The notes beneath the pieces were generated by a model. The model was not told the DNA's origin, ran no database searches, and saw only the letters and a list, made by a program, of their open reading frames with translations. From positions 1-28,546 of the forward strand of contig CAYTTA010000033.1 of NCBI GenBank assembly GCA_964440655.1: 28,546 bases of DNA, read 5' to 3'. Each line of letters begins with the position of its first letter. Within the stretch, counting starts at the first letter, position 1. Source of the DNA: CAYTTA01 sp964440655 (GTDB lineage: Bacteria; Bacteroidota; Rhodothermia; Balneolales; Balneolaceae). This document shows, piece after piece, positions 8,153 through 15,733 of the stretch. Made by a program: the position numbers and the translations under genes.

Positions 8153-9946
8153 ATGACGGATCTTCGTAAAGCAAATCAGGGATCGCAGGCCGATCCCTCT
8201 GCCCGCACCCTCCGGAGTGAATTCCCGGGGGGCAGATTCTGGATTCTCCTCTCTCTGCTCATAATTGCAGCTGCCTGTGAGAGGGGCGGCCTTCGGGGAG
8301 ACCCCGACAACGGAGGAATCGAACTGCCGGGCGGTTTTGAGGGGATTGTCGTAGCCGACAACCTTGGCCGCGCCCGTCACATTGCAGTGAATGACAACGG
8401 GGATATCTATGTAAAACTCCGCAACAACCAGGACGGGCTGGTCGCGATCAGGGATAGCGACGGGGACGGCCGTGCCGACATCGTCGAAAGGTTCGGAGAC
8501 TATCCCGATGCCGGTGGCGGAACCGGTATGGCGATCTATAACGGCTACATCTATTTCAGCAATGCGGGGGGAGTCTATCGCTACAGGCTCACGCCCGGCG
8601 AGCTGCTGCCGGAAGGGGAAGCCGAGATCGTCATGTCCTATGACTACCGCAATGCCACCTGGGGAGCGGAGCATACCGCCAAGCCGATCACGTTCGACCG
8701 TGACGGGAACATGTACATTCCGTTCGGCTCCCCGAGCGACTCCTGTCAGGAGAACAACCGCCGCCCGGGCAGCCCGGGTCGCGATCCCTGTCCGGAACTC
8801 GACGAGAATGCGGGGATCTGGCGGTTTGAAGCCGACCGGCTCGGACAGACCCAGTCCGACGGGGTTCGTTACGCGACAGGCATCCGCAGTGTGACCGCAT
8901 TCGACTGGAACCATGAGATGAACGAACTTTACGCCGTCCAGCACGGGCGGGATCACCTGGTCCGGATGTGGCCTGAGCTCTACTCTCCCTGGGAGAGCGG
9001 CATGCTGCCGGCCGAGGAGTTTATGATGGTGACGGAAAACTCCGACTTCGGCTGGCCCTACTGCTACTATGACCAGATACGGGGTGAACGTTTTGTAAAC
9101 CCGGAGTATGGGGGAGACAAGGAGCGCACGGATCTCTGTGCAGAATTCGACAAACCGCTTGTCGGCTTCGGCGGCCACTGGGCTCCGAATGATCTCCTCT
9201 TCTATACGGGAGACCAGTTCCCGGAACGTTACAAGAACGGGGCATTCATCGCTTTTCACGGTTCCACCACTCGGGCCGGATATCCCCAGGCAGGATATGC
9301 GGTGATTTTCGTGCCGATGAAGGAGGGTGTTCCCTCCGGCGACTGGGAGGTGTTCGCAAACGGATTTGCCGGTTATGATCCACTGGTCAACCAGAGCGAT
9401 GCCATCCACCGTCCCATGGGGCTTGCCCAGGGACCGGACGGATCCCTCTACATCTCCGATTCGGTCCAGGGAAGGATCTGGCGGATCATCTTCACGGGCG
9501 ACCGGGACAATTTCGGTCCCGCTCAGCTTGCCCGGATGGAGGAGATCAAGGAGATGGCAAGCAATATCCGGGATCCGGATCCTGTGGAGGATTATCTGAT
9601 GAGGGGACAGGAAGCTGTGAGCCTGGGAGAGGGGATCTACCAGACCTACTGCATGCCGTGTCATCAGCAGGATGGAGGGGGATCTTTCCCGCGCTATCCA
9701 CCACTGGCGGATACCGACTGGGTAACGGGGGACAAAACCCGGCTTCTCCATGTGATCATCAACGGACTTTCAGGACCGGTGGTGATCAACGGGGAGACCT
9801 ACGACTTCCCCATGCCACAACACAACTACCTCTCCGATGAAGAGGTGGCGGGTGTGGCCACCTACATCCGGCAGAGTTTCGGAAACAGCGCCAGTGAAGT
9901 GACCGTGGAGGAGGTCCGGGAGTTCCGAAGCAGATTCAATCCCTGA
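8153..9946 (+). CDS. PQQ-dependent sugar dehydrogenase-like propeller fused to cytochrome c
   Basis: 597 residues. A lipoprotein signal ends at Cys42 (IIAAAC). A GSDH/L-sorbosone-dehydrogenase-like six-bladed propeller spans about residues 60-445, with segments such as IAVNDNGDIYVKLRNN, RYATGIRSVTAFDWNHEMNELYAVQHGRD, NSDFGWPYCYYDQ and GPDGSLYISDSVQGRIWRI. A class I cytochrome c domain follows at about 490-580, with the haem site CMPCH (Cys500, Cys503, His504) and a probable axial Met554 in PMPQHNYLS. The fusion suggests a periplasmic, membrane-anchored dehydrogenase that passes electrons to its own haem. The substrate is unknown. I chose the ATG at 8153 over the upstream GTG at 8123, which overlaps the lactonase gene. 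A strong terminator follows the stop codon. Confidence 0.9.
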   Translation: MTDLRKANQGSQADPSARTLRSEFPGGRFWILLSLLIIAAACERGGLRGDPDNGGIELPGGFEGIVVADNLGRARHIAVNDNGDIYVKLRNNQDGLVAIRDSDGDGRADIVERFGDYPDAGGGTGMAIYNGYIYFSNAGGVYRYRLTPGELLPEGEAEIVMSYDYRNATWGAEHTAKPITFDRDGNMYIPFGSPSDSCQENNRRPGSPGRDPCPELDENAGIWRFEADRLGQTQSDGVRYATGIRSVTAFDWNHEMNELYAVQHGRDHLVRMWPELYSPWESGMLPAEEFMMVTENSDFGWPYCYYDQIRGERFVNPEYGGDKERTDLCAEFDKPLVGFGGHWAPNDLLFYTGDQFPERYKNGAFIAFHGSTTRAGYPQAGYAVIFVPMKEGVPSGDWEVFANGFAGYDPLVNQSDAIHRPMGLAQGPDGSLYISDSVQGRIWRIIFTGDRDNFGPAQLARMEEIKEMASNIRDPDPVEDYLMRGQEAVSLGEGIYQTYCMPCHQQDGGGSFPRYPPLADTDWVTGDKTRLLHVIINGLSGPVVINGETYDFPMPQHNYLSDEEVAGVATYIRQSFGNSASEVTVEEVREFRSRFNP

Positions 9947-9970
9947 TCAGATCCTGCTGATCTGTTATTG

Positions 9971-10021
9971 AGAGGGGGCGGTGTCCGAAACGGAGCGAGA
10001 ACCGGCCCCCTCTGTTTTTTT
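9971..10021 (+). terminator. Rho-independent terminator after the lactonase/dehydrogenase pair
   Basis: A GC-rich stem, AGAGGGGGCGGT (9971-9982) with ACCGGCCCCCTCT (10001-10013), has a one-base bulge and an 18-base loop. A run of seven T begins at 10015. Sequence and position both support termination of the 7015-9946 transcript. Confidence 0.88.
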
Positions 10022-10050
10022 CAAGAGATTCTGTCAAGAGAGGTTTTATC

Positions 10051-11014
10051 ATGAGATCCATTTTAACGAGGACCATACCACCTGCCTTCCTGTTTCCGAA
10101 AGCCCTCCATCATCCTGAGGTATTCCTCTTTCGGGGAGCATTCCATTTTCCGGGTCGGCTCCTTATCCGGGCCAGAGGCATTCTTCATTTTCTTCTTCTT
10201 CTTCTTCTTCTGTCCGTGTTTCCATCTCTTACCGTTTTCTCCCTTGCCGCGCAGCCTGAAGATGGCCGATATCTCTATCTGAGCATGCCGGACGGAGCCC
10301 AGACAGAAGGGAGGTCGGGATCGGGTATTCTCATTTTCGACATGGACGATGATTTCCGGTTCGTACGTCGGATCGGGATTCCACATCTGGAAGAAGGGGT
10401 ACGAGGGTTCACCCGCCCATAACTCCATCGTCAGCCTGGACGGTGAACGGGTCTATCTCGGAACCGGTACGATTCTCTCGGTTTTTGACTCGCAAAGCGA
10501 TGAAATGATCCTGCAGGTAAAGGATGTGGGCGAGCGGGGTGTCTTCCCATTTACATTCGACAGTGAAGAGCGGTACGCCTATGTCTGCCTGGGTGGTCAT
10601 ATAGGGTTTGATGTCGTCGATCTGGAGACCGGAGAAATTCCCTACCGTGTTTATCCGGAAGGAAAGCGGATCGCCCACCGTACCCATGGAATCGCCCTCA
10701 CCCCCGATGAGAGAGAGCTCTGGATCAGTGATCAGGAGGGAAAGAGGCTCTTCATTTTTGATGCGACACGGATGCCTCCTCTCTACAAGGGATTTGTCGA
10801 ACTCTCCGATACCGGGCACGGATGGGTCTCCTTCAGTCTGGATGGAGAGTTCGTCCTGACCCACACGCCGGATGTGTCTGAAACAGCTACACGGAAGCGG
10901 GTAGCCCTGCTGAGAGATGAAAATGGAAATCCTGTGAGCGGCTCCAAATTCATCGAAGTCCATTTTCGGAATGGAAAAGTGGTGGTGGTGGGCAACGAGT
11001 TCGGCCTGGGGCGA
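10051..11014 (+). pseudogene. YncE-like beta-propeller gene with an internal out-of-frame deletion
   Basis: The ATG at 10051 opens a frame with a hydrophobic export segment and the first propeller strand (DGRYLYLSMPDGAQTE, then FRFVRRIGIPHLEEGVRGF). It stops at 10420-10422. Homology resumes one frame over from about 10412 (PAHNSIVSLDGERVYLGT) and continues through IAHRTHGIALTPDERELWIS, the FDATRMPP segment and KFIEVHFRNGKVV to FGLGR at 11014. Relatives I recall have about 80 residues between these two parts, so roughly 240 bases covering one to two blades appear deleted, with a frame change. The C-terminal part has no stop where the family ends and reads on into the amidohydrolase remnant. 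Function is unknown even for intact members, which are exported propellers. Confidence 0.75.
10190..10211 (+). repeat. CTT triplet repeat inside a signal-peptide coding region
   Basis: Six consecutive CTT codons (10192-10209) followed by CTG encode a poly-leucine core in the export signal of the propeller pseudogene. Slippage would change the length of the hydrophobic core without changing frame. It may be simple low-complexity drift. Confidence 0.6.
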
Positions 11015-11164
11015 ATGAAGCTTTCCAAAAGTGAACAGTCCGGGAGTGGGGATCATAGTCGGACGATGAAGGAGAACCGGATGGGAGAACGTGTTCAGGT
11101 CCGGAAAACGGTTCATTCCCCCTTCCCGGAACAGTCACCGCAGATGGTTCAGGTCCTGAACAGG

Positions 11165-11433
11165 ATGCAGGATCCGACGATCGATCTGCTCCTGAAAGGA
11201 GGGCACGTGATCCGGTCGAGAACCAGGATCTGGGCAACCTGGATATTGGAACCGAGGCTGATGTGGCCGTGTTCTCTCTCAGGAACGGCCGGTTCGGGTT
11301 TGTGGACGGATTCGGCAACCGGCTGGAGGGCACACAGCTTCTTGAAGCGGACCTCACCATCCGGGCCGGACGGATCGTCTGGGATCGCAATGGACGAAGC
11401 TACCCGCTCTGGAATGAACCGCAAGAGGAGTGA
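11165..11433 (+). pseudogene. Amidohydrolase/deacetylase remnant: both ends kept, middle deleted
   Basis: The first part, DPTIDLLLKGGHVI (ending at 11212), is the start of the mature amidohydrolase domain. It matches IDLLLKGGHVI in the gene at 22370. From 11215, one frame over, the coding sequence runs VENQDLGNLDIGTEADVAVF, then RNGRFGFVD, and ends GRIVWDRNGRSYPLWNEPQEE with a TGA at 11431-11433. This is the C-terminal end of the same family: compare REDLGHLSEGAVADVAVFGL and GRIVWDLNG at the end of 22370-23686. About 350-380 codons holding every metal ligand are missing, so it cannot be active. No signal peptide is seen ahead of it. Confidence 0.85.
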
Positions 11434-11543
11434 AACGGAGAAGGAGAGAAGGGCGGATCCGGTGCGCGAGCTCGAAAGGGAACGAAAATGAACGAACAGA
11501 AAACGGCCGCGCGGATCTGATAAAGTGCGGAAAGAGAATCAAA

Positions 11544-11550
11544 AGAGGAG
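11544..11550 (+). promoter_or_regulatory. Ribosome binding site of ppdK
   Basis: AGAGGAG lies 11 bases before the ATG at 11562. It decides the start, because the frame stays open back to 11430. Confidence 0.6.
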
Positions 11551-11561
11551 AAAACCAATCG

Positions 11562-14294
11562 ATGAGCGAGACGGGAAAGATGATCTACCGGTTCGGTGGC
11601 GGAGTGAAAGAGGGAGATCGGACAATGAAAGGGATTCTGGGCGGCAAGGGTGCCAATCTTGCCGAGATGAGTGCGATCGGCCTGCCGGTTCCCCCCGGTT
11701 TTACCATCTCGGCAGAGATGTGCAGTTCGGATTGGGGAGGAGAGAGCGGGTGGCCTGACGGCCTTGAAAAGGAGGTAAAGGAGGGGATCCGGCACATCGA
11801 GTCCCTTTCCGGATGCCGGTTCGGGGAGGGACCTGAACCGTTGCTCCTTTCGGTGCGGTCGGGAGCGGCAGTCTCGATGCCGGGGATGATGGATACCATC
11901 CTCAATCTTGGACTGAACGATGAAACGGCCCGATTGTTGGCTGTAACGACCGGCAACAGGCGTTTTGCCCTCGATTGCTACCGTCGCTTCATCACCATGT
12001 ACGCCGATGTGGTGATGCAGGTGGACCCGGGACATTTCGAAGGGATCCTTCAGGAACTGAAACGCAGAAAGGGAATTGAAGCGGATAACCAGCTGGACGC
12101 CGATGATCTGGAGGAGTTGCTCCGGCGCTACAAGAGAGTCTGGGAAGAGCAGACCGGTTCGGAGTTCCTCCAGGATCCGATGCTGCAGCTGAAACATGCC
12201 ATTCAGGCGGTTTTCCGCTCCTGGAACAACCCCCGCGCGATCACCTACCGGCAGGCTAACGGAATAACAGGGGTGATGGGGACGGCGGTGACCCTCCAGG
12301 CAATGGTGTTTGGCAATATGGGCGAAGATTCGGCCACCGGTGTCTGCTTTACCCGGAATCCGTCCACCGGCCGCCGCGAGCTTTACGGGGAGTATCTGCC
12401 AAATGCCCAGGGGGAGGATGTGGTGGCGGGAATCCGCACTCCCCTCGATATCGAGGAGATGCAGCAGCGCATGCCCGGATCCTACACCGAGCTGCTCGCC
12501 ATCTCCCGGAAGCTGGAATTCCACTTCCGTGACATGCAGGATCTGGAGTTTACGATCCAGAAGGACCGGCTCTATCTGCTGCAGACGCGCAGCGGGAAAC
12601 GGACAGGGCCGGCTGCACTTCGCATCGCGGTAGATATGGTGGGCGAAGGAGTGATTTCGGAGAGAGAGGCGGTACTGGAGAGAGTGGAACCGATGCACCT
12701 GGAAAAACTCCTCCATACGCGGCTCGCCACGGAGGAGATCGGCGATCATGAAGTCCTGGGCCGGGGACTTGCCGCCTCCCCGGGTGCGGCGGCCGGCAGG
12801 GTGGTCTTCACTTCGCAGGAGGCACTGCTCAGTGAGGATCCGGTCATTCTGGTCAGGGTGGAGACCAGTCCCGATGAGATTACCGGAATGCTGGCAGCGG
12901 AAGGAATCCTCACTTCTCATGGTGGAAAGACGAGTCATGCCGCCGTGGTGGCACGCGGATGGGGCAAGCCCTGTGTGACAGGTTGCTCCGAGCTGATGAT
13001 CGATTACAACAAGCGAACCCTCTCGAACGGGAGCGTGGTTCTCCGGGAGGGGGAGTGGATCTCAATTGATGGCGGAAACGGCATGGTGCTTCGGGGAAGG
13101 AGACCGATCCTCCGTCCTGAATTCGATGACTATTTTTACAGGTTCATGGAGTGGGTGGACCGCTTCAGTACCATGCAGGTGAGGGCCAATGCGGACTCTC
13201 CGGAAGATGCCCTGCGGGCGGTGAAGTTCGGTGCTACCGGAATCGGCCTTTGCCGGACCGAACACATGTTCTTCGGCAAGGAGCGCATCCTGGCGGTCCG
13301 GAGAGTGATACTCTCTGAAAATCCCCGGGTACGGGAGGAGGCCCTGGCCCGGATCCAGGAGTGGCAGAAGGAGGATTTTACCGGAATCTTTCAGGTGATG
13401 GGAGGTCGGTCGGTCACCATCCGGCTGCTCGACCCCCCGCTGCATGAATTTCTGCCTTCCGACCGGAGCGGGGTGGAACAGCTCGCCGCGGATCTCGGGC
13501 TGGAGCCGGGCGAGGTGGAGAACCGGATCCGCTCTCTTCATGAATTCAACCCAATGCTGGGGCACCGGGGGTGCAGGCTGGGGATCACCCGGCCCGAGAT
13601 CACACAGATGCAGACCCGCGCCATCCTTGAGGCAGCCCTTCAGGCAAGGAAGCAGGGAATCGATGCACGTCCGGAGATCATGATACCGCTGGCCGGGTCG
13701 CTCGGAGAGCTGGAACATCAGAGAGCGGTGGTCGAGGAGGTCTGCCGGGAGATGTTCCGGGATCTGCCCCCCCTGGATGTCCCGATCGGAACCATGATCG
13801 AGGTACCCCGTGCCGCTCTGGTAGCCGGAAAAATGGCAGAGAGAGCTGATTTCTTCTCCTTCGGCACGAACGATCTTACCCAGATGACCTTCGGTTTCAG
13901 CCGCGACGATACCGGCTCCTTCCTGAAATACTATCTGCAGGAGGGGGTTCTGAAGAGCGATCCGTTTCAGAGCCTGGATACCGAAGGGGTGGGGCGTCTG
14001 ATTGGAATGGCGGTTCGGGAGGCGAGGGAGCGGAAGCCGGAGCTGAAGATCGGTATCTGCGGGGAACACGGGGGGGATCCGGCAAGCATCCGCTTCTTTC
14101 AGCGGCAGGGGTTTGATTATATCTCCTGCTCCCCATTCCGGATCCCGGTTGCCCGGCTGGCGGCCGCGCAGGCTTCTCTGCAGGGGAAGGGGGCTGATCC
14201 CGGGGGTCCGGATCCTCTCGTCATGAATCCGGCAATCCCGCCGCTTCCGGCAGGAGCTCTGCAGACAGGCGGTGTGCATCACTCCGCAGAATGA
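11562..14294 (+). CDS. ppdK: Pyruvate, phosphate dikinase
   Basis: 910 residues, cytoplasmic. It interconverts pyruvate, ATP and phosphate with PEP, AMP and pyrophosphate. The N-terminal nucleotide-binding domain shows GGKGANLAEM, RSGAAVSMPGMMDTILNLGL and GEDSATGVCFTRNPSTG. The swivelling phosphohistidine domain carries TSHAAVVARG with His459. The C-terminal PEP/pyruvate barrel carries GTNDLTQMTFGFSRDD and GICGEHGGDPASI with Cys833. These positions are within a few residues of His455 and Cys831 of the Clostridium symbiosum enzyme. I chose the ATG at 11562 because AGAGGAG (11544-11550) precedes it, although the frame is open further upstream. It has an extra tail of about 30 residues rich in Pro and Gly. 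The gene is intact although the genes on both sides are wrecked. Confidence 0.96.
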   Translation: MSETGKMIYRFGGGVKEGDRTMKGILGGKGANLAEMSAIGLPVPPGFTISAEMCSSDWGGESGWPDGLEKEVKEGIRHIESLSGCRFGEGPEPLLLSVRSGAAVSMPGMMDTILNLGLNDETARLLAVTTGNRRFALDCYRRFITMYADVVMQVDPGHFEGILQELKRRKGIEADNQLDADDLEELLRRYKRVWEEQTGSEFLQDPMLQLKHAIQAVFRSWNNPRAITYRQANGITGVMGTAVTLQAMVFGNMGEDSATGVCFTRNPSTGRRELYGEYLPNAQGEDVVAGIRTPLDIEEMQQRMPGSYTELLAISRKLEFHFRDMQDLEFTIQKDRLYLLQTRSGKRTGPAALRIAVDMVGEGVISEREAVLERVEPMHLEKLLHTRLATEEIGDHEVLGRGLAASPGAAAGRVVFTSQEALLSEDPVILVRVETSPDEITGMLAAEGILTSHGGKTSHAAVVARGWGKPCVTGCSELMIDYNKRTLSNGSVVLREGEWISIDGGNGMVLRGRRPILRPEFDDYFYRFMEWVDRFSTMQVRANADSPEDALRAVKFGATGIGLCRTEHMFFGKERILAVRRVILSENPRVREEALARIQEWQKEDFTGIFQVMGGRSVTIRLLDPPLHEFLPSDRSGVEQLAADLGLEPGEVENRIRSLHEFNPMLGHRGCRLGITRPEITQMQTRAILEAALQARKQGIDARPEIMIPLAGSLGELEHQRAVVEEVCREMFRDLPPLDVPIGTMIEVPRAALVAGKMAERADFFSFGTNDLTQMTFGFSRDDTGSFLKYYLQEGVLKSDPFQSLDTEGVGRLIGMAVREARERKPELKIGICGEHGGDPASIRFFQRQGFDYISCSPFRIPVARLAAAQASLQGKGADPGGPDPLVMNPAIPPLPAGALQTGGVHHSAE

Positions 14295-14310
14295 TGTCAG
14301 GCCGCCTGTC
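14264..14310. repeat. Inverted repeat at the 3' end of ppdK
   Basis: GACAGGCGG (14264-14272) and CCGCCTGTC (14302-14310) are perfect 9-bp complements around a 29-base loop. They span the ppdK stop codon, just before the convergent SelA-like pseudogene ends. A T-tract is absent, so it may stabilise mRNA ends rather than terminate. Confidence 0.45.
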
Positions 14311-14321
14311 AGACCCGGTTC

Positions 14322-15477
14322 TCAGCTGGAGGCACCGGGGCTGCCGGGCGGCTGGTATCCCCTTCTTGTGGCCCGCCATCGGGCCGTCCCATACTCTCCC
14401 ATGCAGACCGTGCCTTCCATGCTCTCCGCATTCACCCTTCCGGTAAAGGTAAAATTGAGACGCACCCCACCATGCGTGTAGGAGCTGAGAAATTCAACTT
14501 GCTCTCCATGGATGGTTCCTGAAATATCCCGCGGAGCGTAGGAAGCGGTCTGGGTTCCGATCAGCTTGCTACCGTTCTGCTCAATGGCCAGGTTCTGGAT
14601 CTCCCGGCCNNNNNNNNNNNNNNNNNNNNNNNNNNNNNNNNNNNNNNNNNNNNNNNNNNNNNNNNNNNNNNNNNNNNNNNNNNNNNNNNNNNNNNNNNNN
14701 NNNNNNNNNCCCGGCCCGGATCTCCCTCTCCTCATCATGATTGCGTTCATACCAGGCCTCGACCGCAGCGAGCATCCCCATGATCTCCTCGCGACCCACA
14801 ACCCCCGCCCGAAGCCGTGATGCGGAGCGCTGATGATCCAGGCCGCCCTCACCAGGTCCTCCCAGTGCCTCTTCAAACTCCTGCCGGCCCGCCACCTCGA
14901 TCACACGAACCCCGGCTGCACGGACTGCTACATCATAGGTGTTTCTGGAATGGGAGGGGATGATCACCTCATCTTTCATGCCGCTCAGATCGGGAAGCTT
15001 CCAGATCAGGTCCGGATTGCCGCGGGTGATGCATCCGGCTGTTGCCAAGGTCACCGCCGCCGAAGCACCGGATGTCACACAGCCCCATTCCGCACCTGTG
15101 AGCTCTGCGAGTCTCCTGCCGACTCCTTCCATCAGCTCATCCAGCTGCACATAATGGAGGACGGCATCATCCATGGCCTGTTGAACCTGGGGCAGTATCC
15201 GGGTGGCCCCGACGATGTTACGGTGCCACGGGCATTGATCAGAGGGCGCACCCCGATCGAATCGTAGATGGAGGTGATGTTTCCGTTCTGTGAAAAAGGC
15301 GAGAATGATGTGAGGAGAGGGCGGAGATGCCGCCGTTCACTTTGGGCGTGATTCCATCCTGGCCAACTTTTCCATGCGCTTCCCGGGCAATATCACCGGC
15401 AGATCCGATCCGCACCCTCCCAAGCCAGACACCCAGCGGGAGACCGAACAGAAGTTTCAGCAGCTTCTTCTCTCCAT
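14322..15477 (-). pseudogene. SelA-like PLP-dependent enzyme, broken by deletion and frameshifts
   Basis: Pieces in order along the minus strand. A possible Tat-like leader starts at 15477: MERR, then after one missing base KLLKLLFGLPLGVWLG. The enzyme start is TSIYDSIGVRPLINARGTVT. A frameshift follows near 15218. Then come AMDDAVLHYVQLDELMEGVG, EWGCVTSGASAAVTLATAGC and EVIIPSHSRNTYDVAVRAAG. Near 14860 EFEEALG jumps to EDLVRAAWIISAPHHGFGRG, skipping about 100 residues including the PLP-lysine region. A missing G in the run at 14802-14806 restores VVGREEIMGMLAAVEAW. After the sequence gap, the C-terminal beta domain (ISGTIHGEQVEF to TFTGRV, MEGTVCMGEYGTARW) ends at 14322. The family includes SelA and the D-glucosaminate-6-phosphate ammonia lyase DgaE. 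Without the PLP lysine it would be inactive. Confidence 0.75.
14610..14709. other. Scaffold gap of exactly 100 N
   Basis: One hundred consecutive N is a common placeholder for a gap of unknown size. It lies inside the SelA-like pseudogene. The bases before it end CCCGGCC (14603-14609), and the bases after it begin with the same CCCGGCC (14710-14716). Confidence 0.98.
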
Positions 15478-15639
15478 GCCTTGATCATCTGATTCGACAG
15501 CAGATCCTGGTTTCTGCCAGTCGAGATTCTGCCAGGGTCGTGACTTCAGCTTCAGGGCAAAACCCGGAGCAGTGCCGCGCCCTGAAGGCGAAAATCCCCT
15601 TCCATCTCTGAATACACATTTCCGAATCGAGGGTAGTAG

Positions 15640-15700
15640 AAAAAAGTTTTTTTAAAAAGGAGAAGAGACTGGGGGTAGAGGGTCCGGCATCTGTCTGATA
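15640..15700 (+). promoter_or_regulatory. Candidate ECF-sigma promoter or leader of the fecR-susCD locus
   Basis: An A/T tract (15640-15658) is followed by GGGGGTAGAGGGTCCGGC (15671-15688) and CTGTCTGATA (15691-15700), 34 bases before the fecR start. A run of G then TAG, then a CCG and a GTCT element some 20 bases on, resembles sequences I recall between sigma and FecR genes in many Bacteroidota. Those are suspected to be autoregulated ECF promoters. The remaining sequence between 15478 and 15640 shows no gene, and in particular no sigma region 4. Confidence 0.35.
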
Positions 15701-15733
15701 GGGCAGAGATATGAACATTAACCGGACTGATCC

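Noticed and set aside
8126..9751. 541-codon open frame on the minus strand
   Set aside because: It is antisense to the dehydrogenase-cytochrome gene, has no family motif, and mirrors its GC-rich codons.
11400..12938. 512-codon minus-strand frame
   Set aside because: It lies opposite ppdK and its translation has no domain character. The same holds for 13062-14282 and 22418-23488.
15327..15611. Possible missing sigma region 4 upstream of fecR
   Set aside because: I translated the plus-strand frame and found no helix-turn-helix or conserved sigma residues.
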